A stretch of 34,164 nucleotides of DNA from an uncultured Halieaceae bacterium (GCA_913056165.1 CAJXMD010000023.1:1-34164), one strand, 5' to 3'; positions 16,801 to 24,567 are shown, counted from the first letter of the stretch. The notes: a model not told the origin generated them from the sequence alone. A program made the numbers and translations.

Positions 16801-17122
16801 CAACGGTTACATTGCCAATGGAGTAAGCTGTCTGCTTATCGAAGATGGGGGTCCAGGTAACACCGGCGTTGATGGTTTTCCATACACCTCCCGAACCCAC
16901 GCCCACATACCAAACCGAGTTATCGGTCGGATCCCAATCGATATCCGCAATCCTTCCTGACATGAAGGCGGGCCCAATATTTCGCCATTTCAGTCCCTCA
17001 TAGGGTCCCGGTTTCTTTTCCTCGCCGCTCTCGCTATCTGCGGCATGCACCGATGAGTGCAAGGCAAATTGAAATAGGAGGGTGAGTATGAAAATGAAAA
17101 ACGCGCGGGGGGTCAGCTTCAT
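13829..17122 (-). CDS. Secreted VPS10/BNR-repeat beta-propeller protein
   Basis: A 1097-residue protein with a signal peptide (MKLTPRAFFIFILTLLFQ..., cleavage near VHAAD). At least nine Asp-box (BNR) repeats are visible, such as SDDAGKTW, TTDGGETW, STDGGRTW, SDNRGGSW, SEDGGKTF, SEDRGDSW, SQDGGNRW, SRNRGKSW and LNGGESW, giving two sortilin/VPS10-like propellers over about residues 40-750. A C-terminal part has an Ig/FlgD-like segment (FHRVAWDLRHP ... GEYSAELVLTKDG) and a helical end. Such proteins are often labelled glycosyl hydrolase but have no shown activity. ATG 17122 is chosen over the longer start at 17188 because AGAGG precedes it and the signal peptide begins there. Its substrate or partner is unknown. 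Confidence 0.86.
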   Translation of the reverse strand: MKLTPRAFFIFILTLLFQFALHSSVHAADSESGEEKKPGPYEGLKWRNIGPAFMSGRIADIDWDPTDNSVWYVGVGSGGVWKTINAGVTWTPIFDKQTAYSIGNVTVDPSNPHRIWVGTGEDVGGRHVGFGDGIYRSDDAGKTWVKKGLEESQHISTILVHPNDSNTVWVAVQGPLWTKGGQRGFFMTTDGGETWEKTLGGGEWTGVSDIKVDPRNPDVLYAATWQHHRTVAAYMGGGPESGIHKSTDGGRTWTELKTGLPEGNKGKIGLAISAQNPDVLYAAIELNRREGGVWRSDNRGGSWVKGADAVGGGTGPHYYQEIFASPHQFDRLYLVGPTVQKSEDGGKTFSPMEHPNQHGDMHAIVFHPTDPDYIMMGTDGGVYESFDLGATWRYMENLPVTQYYKLALDDAEPFYNIYGGTQDNNTQGGPSRTDNVHGIRTADWQVVLGGDGHQPATEPGNPDILYAQWQRGNLTRVDLKTGESVYIKPQPAAGDPPERYNWDSPILVSPHNPTTLFFGSQRVWRSEDRGDSWTAISPDLTRNEDRMLMPLMDQTWGWDAPWDMYAMSDYNTITSLAESPIAEGLLYAGTDDGLIQISQDGGNRWRQIEVGSLPGVPKTAFVNDIRADLHDADTVYVALDNHKYGDFKPYLLVSRNRGKSWKSITEGIPERHLVWRVVQDHEKPGLLFAGTEFGVFLTLNGGESWAKFSAGMPTISIRDIQIQRRENDLVAASFGRGFFVLDDYSALRELADDTLEQEAVLFPTREADWYFERGVLGATRRGSQGDQLYVADNPPFGAVLTYHLSEGFPTAEKQRQEAEKIAIKENKEISFPGWETVEAERRETPPALMLVIKDSAGAVIRRLDAPTKKGFHRVAWDLRHPYSGAIETPPNWQGLPPSGLMAIPGEYSAELVLTKDGASRVLSDPVSFTVKRLYQPSLEGAPLEDVNAFWQELAQVSGQISAASYALEDAAEDIETLGKMLSASPSAPGTMEVTLHSLRQEVHALEEALSGNESKGSIGAYDEHRVTSWLWHAYGGVSESTYGPTPAHRQSLDNAKAEFEPIRVRLNAILGEELPALRESLIELGAPWGRGQRIPAS

Positions 17123-17181
17123 GGTGGCCTCTTGTGCTTTACATGGCGGCGTTGCCGAGGATGGGCAGACGGCTCGTCGAT

Positions 17182-17229
17182 TATCCAAGGGGTGAGTCTA
17201 TCCTCTTTTGAGGTCTATCCAAGGGTGGA
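17182..17229. repeat. Direct repeat TATCCAAGGG-GTG upstream of the BNR gene
   Basis: TATCCAAGGGGTGAG (17182-17196) and TATCCAAGGGTGGA (17216-17229) repeat with a 34-bp period, about three helical turns; a third TATCC lies between them at 17198-17202. The pair sits 60-107 bp upstream of the BNR-protein ATG and between that gene and the TonB receptor stop. The spacing and place suit an activator or repressor site; this is inference. Confidence 0.4.
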
Positions 17230-17271
17230 TTCAGACTATTTCCTGCCTGGATACGGAGACTGTTGATTTCC

Positions 17272-19203
17272 CTAGGAAGGGGTCCACTCGATGCCGAGCC
17301 CAAAGGTTCGACCAGGTTGAAAGGGCGCCTGCTCGTCTGCGCTACCCCGGTAGGCCTCGTTGAATAAATTATTAATAAAAAACGTCAGCTTGGCATGTTT
17401 AAGCCAATTGAAACTAAGTTGGCTGTCCAACCATGTGGCGGAGTCCAGGGGTTGCTCGCCTGGGCCCGCTAAGTCCCTTGATGGCCGATAGACAAGCTCT
17501 GTCTGGAACTCGAACTCTGGTGATAGCCATTGCACACCATAGCGCCAGGAAGGGGGGTTTAGATCTGACAGCCACTCATCATTATTCGATGTGCCCCGCT
17601 GGTATTGATATTGCAGTCGGTGACTCAACCCCGCCGGGAGCTGCCACTGCAGCATCACTTCATAGCCCCAGAGCGAGGCTTGTTCGGTATTGATATAAGT
17701 CCGGATTCCGGGTTCCAGAATCACCCGTTCTATATAGTTATCAAGCCAGTTGTAGTAGGTAGCGGCAGAAAGTTGATAGCCATTGCTGTGGTAATCCGCG
17801 CGCAGTTCCAGCGATTCATTTTGTTCCGATGTGAGCGAGGGGTTTCCGAGCAGAATGCCTCGAGGAGTCGCCGCTTTCGAAAACCGCTCGGTAAGAGTGG
17901 GAAAACGAAAGCCTGTGCCTATTTTGCCGCTGAGATGCCAGGGGCTATCTGGTTGCCACGATAGTGCGAGGGTGGTGCTCCAGGCGCCATCGTCGATTGA
18001 CGCACCTAATCCCTCTTGCGCAACGTGGTCATAGCGAGCACCAAGCTCAAGCGCTATATCCTGATGGGTCCACACATGATCGATAAAGAGCCCGATGCCA
18101 TCCTGACTGCCACTAAAGCCGCTTTCAAACAAATCTGATGTCTCAGCCGGCGCGAGCGTGACCGTGTTTATCTTTACATTGCGGCGACCCAACCATTCGA
18201 TACCGGCGCGGCCCTCACCGATCGAAAAAGGAGTTTGGTGATACAGAAGTGCACCGATGGTGTCGGCGTCGAAATCGGTTCGATTTCCCTGTCCTTCTGA
18301 GGTTTCGGTTATTGAGGCCCAATCTTGTCGGTGGTGGTATAGCCGGGCCAGCCAGCGTTTATCACGGCGAAGTTCTACGGTGGCGATGCTGTGGTCATCA
18401 TGAGGGTAGTGAGCGGCCGCGGTGTCTGGAAAGTTTGCGTTGGACTTGCCAATGTCGCGACCACGGACGGGGAGCCAGCTGGCGCTGAGGGTGAGGTTTT
18501 GCCATTGAGTTTGTCCATGCAAACTCAGGGCTACTTGCTCAAAGCCGCTATTCAGTGGATTGTCGTTAGCGTCGGTTGCATTGTTTGCTTTCCGCAAGGC
18601 CAATCCCCCCGAGATCGCGGAATTAATGCTGCCCGAGCCGGAAAGCATCAACTGACCATCATTGTCCTGCCATTGAAGCCTATAGGAAGGAGTTCCCTGC
18701 TTGACTGTGCTGAGGCTAACGGCGCCGCCCATTGCATCCGAGCCATACAGCGTCGAGCCAGGGCCCTGACTAATCGTGATCTGATCAACGAGTGAGCTCG
18801 GAATGAAGGAGGCAGAGCTTCCCGCGGGCCGGTCAATCAGCAGAGGCACGCCGTTAACCTCGGTGCGGATGCGCCAGCGGCTAAAGCCTCGCAGGCTGTA
18901 ACTTTGAAAAAGACCCCCTTGTCCGTTATAGCTGACCCCCGGTGCTTGTATCAGCATATCGGCAATGGAATGCCGCGCCCCGATCGCTTGCCGTGGATAC
19001 AGCCTATAGATTGTAGTGCTGTCACTCAGCGCTTGATCAAGCAGATTGCGGCTGGCGGAGACTACGATCTCTTCGAGGGGTGCTGTTTCAATGGGTGCGG
19101 TCTGGGCATTGCTTGAGGACGAAATAGCGAAAAGGAGATAATAAAAAGCAATGCTGGATTGATAAGTGCGGCGGTGGCCGCACTCGATAGCCTTGAGCAA
19201 CAC
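17272..19203 (-). CDS. TonB-dependent outer-membrane receptor
   Basis: A 643-residue receptor of vitamin B12/siderophore size. A signal peptide (hydrophobic run about 19-33, then NAQTAP) is followed by a TonB-box-like LEEIVVSASR (about 43-52). The plug domain shows DMLIQAPGVSYNGQGG, YSLRGFSRW, VDQITISQGPGSTLYGSDAMGGAVSL (positions about 82-165). The rest alternates as beta-strands and closes with NLFNEAYRG and FGLGIEWTPS; the terminal residue is Ser rather than the usual aromatic. It imports a ligand across the outer membrane with TonB energy. The GTG start lies 3 bp after the HD-gene stop with no ribosome site, so translation is probably coupled to it. Ligand is unknown. Confidence 0.9.
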   Translation of the reverse strand: MLLKAIECGHRRTYQSSIAFYYLLFAISSSSNAQTAPIETAPLEEIVVSASRNLLDQALSDSTTIYRLYPRQAIGARHSIADMLIQAPGVSYNGQGGLFQSYSLRGFSRWRIRTEVNGVPLLIDRPAGSSASFIPSSLVDQITISQGPGSTLYGSDAMGGAVSLSTVKQGTPSYRLQWQDNDGQLMLSGSGSINSAISGGLALRKANNATDANDNPLNSGFEQVALSLHGQTQWQNLTLSASWLPVRGRDIGKSNANFPDTAAAHYPHDDHSIATVELRRDKRWLARLYHHRQDWASITETSEGQGNRTDFDADTIGALLYHQTPFSIGEGRAGIEWLGRRNVKINTVTLAPAETSDLFESGFSGSQDGIGLFIDHVWTHQDIALELGARYDHVAQEGLGASIDDGAWSTTLALSWQPDSPWHLSGKIGTGFRFPTLTERFSKAATPRGILLGNPSLTSEQNESLELRADYHSNGYQLSAATYYNWLDNYIERVILEPGIRTYINTEQASLWGYEVMLQWQLPAGLSHRLQYQYQRGTSNNDEWLSDLNPPSWRYGVQWLSPEFEFQTELVYRPSRDLAGPGEQPLDSATWLDSQLSFNWLKHAKLTFFINNLFNEAYRGSADEQAPFQPGRTFGLGIEWTPS

Positions 19204-19206
19204 TGA

Positions 19207-19806
19207 TCAATCGAACAGTGTGTTGTCTTCGCTCATGTAGAGGGATTTTTTAGGGCGCGCGAGGACCGTTTTCAGAATGGGCTCAAAAAATTCGAGTCCA
19301 TAAGTCTCAGCTTCGGGGTCAAACGCTGGTGCATCGTATTTTTCAATGAATTCCAACGTGCGCTCGTAATAAGGGTGGTCCTGGTATTGCTCTCTCAGGT
19401 TTCGATCGAGGCCTAGATATTCAAAAAAGTAGTAGCCCTGAAAAATAGCGTGGTGTTTGACCATCCAATGGTTTTCTTCACTGATGTAGGGCTCAAGAAT
19501 GGCCGCAGCGATATCCGCATGGTTCGTCGGACCAAGAGTGTCACCAATGTCATGAAGTAATGCACAGACAACATATTCATCATCTTTGCCGTCTTTATGA
19601 GCCAATGTTGCAGTTTGCAAACAATGGGTAAGGCGATCTACTGGAAAGCCTCCGCAATCGCCGCTTAGCAATTTCAAGTGATCTATGATGCGTTCATAAA
19701 CCGTTGCCGCAAAGGCTTTGGCTTCACCGCCAATAATGGCCCAGTCTTCCGCAGTTCCGTCTTTCATGTGATGGAATTTAGCGCGTGCGGGTAATGCTTG
19801 GTTCAT
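19207..19806 (-). CDS. HD-domain protein resembling PhnZ/MIOX-type mixed-valent di-iron oxygenases
   Basis: A 199-residue HD-fold protein. Candidate metal ligands are H61 (LTHCLQTA), H85-D86 (LLHDIGD), H96, H118 or H119 (KHHAIF) and D158 (EKYDAPAFDP). The H61-H85 spacing of 24 equals that of PhnZ as I recall it, and the late KYDAPAFDP aspartate is typical of this predicted HD group (COG4341-like), where studied members oxidise phosphonates or inositol rather than hydrolyse phosphates. So it may be an oxygenase, or a phosphohydrolase. ATG 19806 is preferred to a TTG nine codons earlier; GGAAAA lies 5 bases upstream. It precedes the TonB receptor by 3 bp and so probably shares its mRNA and perhaps its substrate. 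Confidence 0.8.
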   Translation of the reverse strand: MNQALPARAKFHHMKDGTAEDWAIIGGEAKAFAATVYERIIDHLKLLSGDCGGFPVDRLTHCLQTATLAHKDGKDDEYVVCALLHDIGDTLGPTNHADIAAAILEPYISEENHWMVKHHAIFQGYYFFEYLGLDRNLREQYQDHPYYERTLEFIEKYDAPAFDPEAETYGLEFFEPILKTVLARPKKSLYMSEDNTLFD

Positions 19807-19956
19807 AACAATTTTCCGTTTGATGTTGGGCAACGCACGGCGCTTTTTCGAAGATTACGTCGTTGCGCAGCTCTCTTTAACCGACGGCCATGAGGCTTGT
19901 GTCACTGCCAAGGTTGATACCTTACGCCGGGATTTAGCAATGCGATTGTGTAAAGA

Positions 19957-20925
19957 TTACCACCATCCCCGTTTTCGGAACAAAAATAGCAGCCCTGAAA
20001 TGGCGATGCCGCAAAGGCCCACGACGATCCAGAAGGCGTGGGCATAGTCGATACCGGGCATGCCGCCCACATTAATGCCCATCAGCCCGGTGAAAAAGCT
20101 CAGGGGCAAAAACAGCGCCGCCGCAATGGACATGACATACATGCGTTGATTCATTTGATTTGACAGGGTGTTCCGCAGCTCTTCCTGTGCGACGGCTATC
20201 CTGCTGTACATATGGTCGAGTAAGTCCACATGCCGCGACTGACGCTCGCCGCTTTCACGGAGTTGAGCACGAGCCAAATCATCGAGCCAGTCTACCTTGG
20301 CGCCAGCGAGTGCCAGCAGCGCTTCACGTTGGGGCCCCAGAAAACGTCGGAGCCCGAGAATTTGTCTGCGTAGCTGGCTTAAATCAGCATGGCTGGTCTG
20401 CTCTCCAGCTTCAAGAACTCTGTCTTCCATATCAATGATCGACTCTTCAAGATGTTGAAGAGGAGCCTCCATCCGCTTGAGCATATGCTCTACCCACAAG
20501 ATCAACAGCTGGCTGATCGAGGTAGGTCCTTCACCCTCTTTTAGTGCCTCGCGCACGTCCTGAGTTGATTTCAGTGAGCGGAGCCGCGTCGAGATCATGC
20601 GTGTTCCATCGCACCAAATTCGCAGGGAAATCATGTCCTCCAGTCCATGCGAGTTATCGAGGCCAATGCCCCGAAGCGTCAGCAGAAGGTTGGCGCCTCG
20701 GGTTGCCAGACGGGGTCGAGTTTCTGGTGCAAGCAGGGCCTCGATCGCCGTGGGGATAAGGTTCGTGTGGTCCTGCAACCAGGAACGGCTGTCGGGGTGT
20801 GCCCCATCAAGATGAACCCAGAGGCCAGACGCAATCGAGGTGGTGTGTTCAACAGGTGAAGCGCCCCCAGCACCGTCAAGCCGCATGAAATGGTGGATGG
20901 CGCCGGTAGCTTCGCTTCCCGTCAT
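19957..20925 (-). CDS. zntB: Zinc transporter of the CorA family, ZntB type
   Basis: A 322-residue CorA-superfamily protein. A long cytoplasmic domain with a helical region (about 150-255) precedes two C-terminal membrane helices. The loop between them is TGLMGINVGGMPG, which is the ZntB variant of the CorA 'GMN' motif with the characteristic NVGG[MI]PG. ZntB forms a pentamer and carries zinc across the inner membrane; proton-coupled uptake has been reported. ATG 20925 is chosen over a longer frame reaching 21012 because GGGAAGA lies about 8 bases upstream and the extra N-terminal segment has no family counterpart. A 150-bp gap separates it from the HD gene. Confidence 0.9.
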   Translation of the reverse strand: MTGSEATGAIHHFMRLDGAGGASPVEHTTSIASGLWVHLDGAHPDSRSWLQDHTNLIPTAIEALLAPETRPRLATRGANLLLTLRGIGLDNSHGLEDMISLRIWCDGTRMISTRLRSLKSTQDVREALKEGEGPTSISQLLILWVEHMLKRMEAPLQHLEESIIDMEDRVLEAGEQTSHADLSQLRRQILGLRRFLGPQREALLALAGAKVDWLDDLARAQLRESGERQSRHVDLLDHMYSRIAVAQEELRNTLSNQMNQRMYVMSIAAALFLPLSFFTGLMGINVGGMPGIDYAHAFWIVVGLCGIAISGLLFLFRKRGWW

Positions 20926-21129
20926 TGAATTGTCTTCCCGTCTTATTCTTAATGTTGGGTCGAAGTTATTATCCACACAATGATCATGCTGTGATACCGC
21001 GCCGGGAGCCATGAACAGGCGGCAAAAGACCGACCTCGTTCTCCTCAGAACATCACAAGCGGAGTTCTCGAGAATTAAAGATGAGGTGATGGAAAGGGCC
21101 CGTGCATACGCTGCGAGCCCATGGGTAAT

Positions 21130-21507
21130 TTACACCCGCAATAAGGCGCAGAGTTTGTTCCCTGATGGATCGCGCAGGTAGGCGAGATAGAGGGCCCCCA
21201 TATCACCCTCGCGAACTCCCGGGGGCTCTTCGCAGGCAGTACCGCCATTGGCCAGGCCGGCCGCATGCCATGCATCTGCTGCCTCGGTTGTTGCCGCTGC
21301 AAAGCCAATGGTCGAGCCGTTGCCATGGGTCGCAGGATTGCCATCGATGGGCACTGTAATGGCAAAGATTCCTGAGTCGGTAACATAAAAAACTCGGCCC
21401 TTGGGATCAATAACACCGGGACCGTAGCCCAGAGCGCCTAGGGTTGCGTCGTAAAATGTCTTGGCGGCGTCGATATCATTCGCACCAACCATAATGTGAC
21501 TAAACAT
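21130..21507 (-). CDS. VOC (glyoxalase/bleomycin resistance) family protein
   Basis: A 125-residue vicinal-oxygen-chelate protein. It opens FSHIMVGANDIDAAKTFYDATLGALGY, the typical first beta-alpha-beta-beta-beta module, and closes with LYLAYLRDPSGNKLCALLRV, the second module's 'y..DPdGn.lel' end. Candidate metal ligands are H4 and a residue in the second module, but they are not complete by eye, so metal use is unsure. A good ribosome site (AAGGAA, 6 bases before the ATG) fixes the start. Function of such single-domain proteins ranges from lyases to resistance proteins and cannot be named here. Confidence 0.85.
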   Translation of the reverse strand: MFSHIMVGANDIDAAKTFYDATLGALGYGPGVIDPKGRVFYVTDSGIFAITVPIDGNPATHGNGSTIGFAAATTEAADAWHAAGLANGGTACEEPPGVREGDMGALYLAYLRDPSGNKLCALLRV

Positions 21508-21912
21508 TGTTGTTTCCTTGTTTCAGTTTCTAAAGGTTTCTTCCAACAAGACTAAAGGGGCTGAGGCCTGCAGGAGACGTCACTGCGCTCGCGCGCGAGC
21601 CCACCTTGGTGGGGGCAACACAGTACCCTGTTGGCGGCTAAATTTCTGCAGGCAGGGGGCTTTTTCTTTCCTTGACCGTTAGCACTGTCTGATGAGTAGG
21701 GTACCAGTGCATTCAGGGGAGAGCCCGTTGGGAAGAACCTCCTGGGTAGTGGCCCCACGGAGACGCCCCTAAGGAAATGCCCCTTGGAAAACGCCCCTTG
21801 AGTGGGCCCCCATCACCCCCGAGTTCGTTCGGGCGGCCGTATCGTGGGTACCTGATGGGCGATGGATTCTTTGCTATCGGCGCTGTGATAGGGTGACCGA
21901 TCGATTTTCTGG
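21508..21912. promoter_or_regulatory. 405-bp structured divergent spacer: palindromes and phased GCCCC elements
   Basis: No convincing gene is present; a 68-codon minus-strand frame (21552-21758) has a biased Pro/Arg composition and no family match. The spacer holds GCTCGCGCGCGAGC (21587-21600), a perfect 14-bp palindrome, directly joined to the near-palindrome CCCACCTTGGTGGG (21600-21613). Further on, GCCCC elements recur at 21752, 21765, 21779, 21793 and 21806, with the three central copies forming a 14-bp tandem repeat (21763-21804). A hairpin CCCGA...TCGGG follows (21818-21833). The region must carry promoters for both the VOC gene and the symporter. I looked for a glycine riboswitch because such symporters often have one, but the conserved core is absent. 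Confidence 0.5.
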
Positions 21913-23283
21913 ATGTCGCCTATGATCGACGCGCTCGAAGCTCTCTCCCTTGTGTTTGTCGACACGATTTGGGGCGCTCCCATGGTCGCCTTGTTACTGG
22001 GTGGCGGGCTTTTTTTCCTGCTGTTTTCCCGCGCCTTACCTTACCGATATCTTGGTCACGCTTTTGCGGTAATGTCTGGAAAATTTGATACCCCCGATGA
22101 GCCGGGAGAGCTGAGTCACTTTCAGGCGCTCGCTGCGGCCTTATCGAACACCATGGGTTTGGGCAATATCGCAGGGGTAGCCCTGGCCATCGCGGCTGGG
22201 GGACCGGGTGCGGTGTTTTGGATGTGGATGTCAGCGCTGGTCGGTATCGCTACAAAGTTTTTTACCTGCTCCCTGGGTGTCATGTATCGGGGCCACGATA
22301 GTTTGGGGCAGCTTCAAGGCGGACCGATGTACGTCATCCGTGAGGCGCTGCCGCGCGGCTTTTATCCGCTGGCGATCTTGTTTTCGCTAGCGGGACTCGT
22401 CGGCACTCTACCCATGTTTCAGGCGAACCAACTGACAGCGCTGATAAACGACACGATTTTTGCTGGTGCGCCGCCGCCGTGGTCAGCCCCGGTGACGGGG
22501 CTCGGGCTAGCGCTGTTGGTTGGGTCTGTCATTTTTGGTGGGCTGCCCCGCGTTGCCAGAGTGGCAGTAGCCACCCTTCCTCTCATGGTGCTGGTCTATT
22601 TGTGTATGACCCTGTGGGTCATTGTGAGTCATTGGTCCCAGGTTCCCGCTGTTATTGCGCTCATTTTTACCGAGGCATTCCAGCCAACGGCAATTGGCGG
22701 CGGTTTTGTTGGTGTTATGTTGATCGGCGTTAGCCGCGGTGTTTTTTCCAATGAAGCCGGCGTTGGCACCGAGGTGATGGCCCATGGTGCGGCGAAAACA
22801 CGCGAACCTATTCGTGAGGGTATGGTTGCCACCCTTGGACCCATCTTCGATACGCTTTTGGTTTGTACTTGTACCGCTCTGGTCATTCTATTGGCGGGAA
22901 ACTGGCAGTCTCCCGGCAGCCTGTCAGGAATCACCCTGACTGCCGATGCCTTCGAAGCCTCAATGGGCGTATTGGGGTTGATCGCCCTCGGCTTTGTTGC
23001 GTTGATTTTAAGTACGACAACGATGTTTACGGGGTGGTATTACGGCGCGAAATGTTTTGGATTTCTGGTGGGTGCGAAATGGCAACCGCTATTTCGATGG
23101 TTCTTTGTGATTGCCGTTGTGTTCGGCGCGACGGTTAGCATTGACGTAGTGTTCAACCTGATTTCAGGAAGCTACGGTTTGATGGCCATTCCCACCATGA
23201 TCAGTACGCTGATTTTGGCGCCAAGAGTGATGAGCGCTGCGCGAGATTATTTCGACCGGCTCAGCCGAGATTCAGCCAAGTAA
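21913..23283 (+). CDS. Sodium:alanine/glycine symporter, AGCS family
   Basis: A 456-residue inner-membrane protein with about 10-11 helices. Family marks are FQALAAALSNTMGLGNIAGVALAIAAGGPGAVFWMW (about residues 73-108), which contains the substrate-glycine motif region, GGPMYVIREAL, and GVFSNEAGVGTEVMAHGAA, the unwound helix that binds Na+ and amino acid. It takes up alanine or glycine with sodium. Two ATGs are possible, 21913 and 21922; GGAT at 21911 would be well spaced for the second. The last 12 bp overlap the 3' end of the malonyl-CoA decarboxylase gene on the other strand. Confidence 0.92.
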   Translation: MSPMIDALEALSLVFVDTIWGAPMVALLLGGGLFFLLFSRALPYRYLGHAFAVMSGKFDTPDEPGELSHFQALAAALSNTMGLGNIAGVALAIAAGGPGAVFWMWMSALVGIATKFFTCSLGVMYRGHDSLGQLQGGPMYVIREALPRGFYPLAILFSLAGLVGTLPMFQANQLTALINDTIFAGAPPPWSAPVTGLGLALLVGSVIFGGLPRVARVAVATLPLMVLVYLCMTLWVIVSHWSQVPAVIALIFTEAFQPTAIGGGFVGVMLIGVSRGVFSNEAGVGTEVMAHGAAKTREPIREGMVATLGPIFDTLLVCTCTALVILLAGNWQSPGSLSGITLTADAFEASMGVLGLIALGFVALILSTTTMFTGWYYGAKCFGFLVGAKWQPLFRWFFVIAVVFGATVSIDVVFNLISGSYGLMAIPTMISTLILAPRVMSAARDYFDRLSRDSAK

Positions 23284-24567
23284 ACGATTAATGCCTTTGG
23301 TAACGGCGATTTCTCCACGATCGAAGTAGGCATCGTGATTGCGCTCAATAGCGCTGATGTCATAGTGATAGTTCACCATGATACCCGCGGACTGCTTGAG
23401 TCCCTTCTCGCTAAGATCTGCTGCCCAGTGAATACCGGCCAGTCGTGCGCCATTGCCAAGGTGGAATCGGGCCACTGGATCCATCGCAAGATGCCCGCTT
23501 TTCTCGTTGATCAAATAATGAGCACACAGTCTTAGCGCCACATCACGAGAGGCAATGGGCGCGTTCTCACCCTGAGACTTGGCCATTGCCTGAATTTGGG
23601 CGGCATCAACGCCGTGCTCGGAGGCAGTCTCTGATAGCCATCTGTGAAAGCCCGGCACCGGCGAAAGTGTGACATACGTTTTTGCCTGCGCGTGTCGCTT
23701 GCTGATTTCCTCGACTACCTGCTTGATGAGGAAGTTGCCGAAGGAAATGCCGGCGAGCCCCGGGTGACAGTTGCTGATTGAGTAGAACACCACCGTATCA
23801 AAGTCAGCGTTTGGGTCTGTCTCTCTGGAAAGGTCGAGAAGTGGAGAAATTGCTGTTGGGATACCCCTTGTCAGTGCGATCTCCACAAAAACCAGCGGAT
23901 CATTTGGGAGCGCCGGATGAAAAAACGCATAGCAAAGACGATCTCCCCGTAAGCGGGAGCGCAAATCATCCCAGCCGTTAATAGCATGCACCGATTCGTA
24001 TTTGATAATGCGTTCAAGCACCAATGCGGGGGAGTTCCAGTCTATGGCGCGAAGCTCAAGAAACCCCTTGTTAAACCAAGAGATAAATTGGTGCTTCAAA
24101 TCCGCATCGACTGCTTTAAGTTCGGGATGCTGTTGCAGGATCTTAAGCAGATCACCGCGCAATTTAACCAAGGCTGTAGTGCCACCAGGAGCCATGTTCA
24201 TTCGTCGAAATAATCGGACTCTTGGCGCCTCAACTGCTTTTGTGACCTGAATAAGCGTATCGTGATTAGGTTGTTCGCGGTAGTGATTTGCAGCGGCAAT
24301 GACCTGCGTTGGGTCCACTGCAAACTCTTGGTTCAGTGACTGAAAAAACAGGAGTTGCTGCGATTCATCCAAGTGTAAGTAGGCTTTGTTGACTTCATCG
24401 GCTAGGGCGAGCCCTGATGCTTCACCACGATGGTGGAGGAGCTGATGGCATTGCTCGGTCAAGCCTGTTGCTGTGGCAATGGGGTTGGTCCCTCGGCTGC
24501 TCAGCAGCTCGCGACCCACGGTGATGATTGATCGTAGAAAGCCGGCGACACCGGGAGAGTCGCTCAC
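23272..24567 (-). CDS. Malonyl-CoA decarboxylase
   Basis: A 431-residue enzyme that converts malonyl-CoA to acetyl-CoA and CO2. An N-terminal helical domain is followed by a GNAT-like catalytic domain containing CHPGLAGISFGNFLIKQVVE, YVTLSPVPGF with the catalytic serine (S302 in this numbering) and the C-terminal NYHYD...ERNHDAY with the catalytic histidine (H411), as in the human and plant enzymes. GTG 24567 is chosen as start because GGAGG lies 4 bases upstream; the longer ATG at 24603 has only a weak GAG. Bacterial copies often lie with malonate utilisation genes, but none is visible here. The gene is convergent with the symporter and overlaps it by 12 bp. Confidence 0.9.
   Translation of the reverse strand: MSDSPGVAGFLRSIITVGRELLSSRGTNPIATATGLTEQCHQLLHHRGEASGLALADEVNKAYLHLDESQQLLFFQSLNQEFAVDPTQVIAAANHYREQPNHDTLIQVTKAVEAPRVRLFRRMNMAPGGTTALVKLRGDLLKILQQHPELKAVDADLKHQFISWFNKGFLELRAIDWNSPALVLERIIKYESVHAINGWDDLRSRLRGDRLCYAFFHPALPNDPLVFVEIALTRGIPTAISPLLDLSRETDPNADFDTVVFYSISNCHPGLAGISFGNFLIKQVVEEISKRHAQAKTYVTLSPVPGFHRWLSETASEHGVDAAQIQAMAKSQGENAPIASRDVALRLCAHYLINEKSGHLAMDPVARFHLGNGARLAGIHWAADLSEKGLKQSAGIMVNYHYDISAIERNHDAYFDRGEIAVTKGINRLLG

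Noticed and set aside
21552-21758. 68-codon minus-strand open frame in the VOC-symporter spacer
   Set aside because: Low-complexity Pro/Arg/Cys composition from GC-rich repeats and no recognisable domain.
21650-21830. Glycine riboswitch upstream of the AGCS symporter
   Set aside because: The genomic context would suit it and GGGGAGAG occurs, but the conserved core (GCCGAAGGGGCAA-like and CTCAGGCA-like parts) is absent in either orientation.
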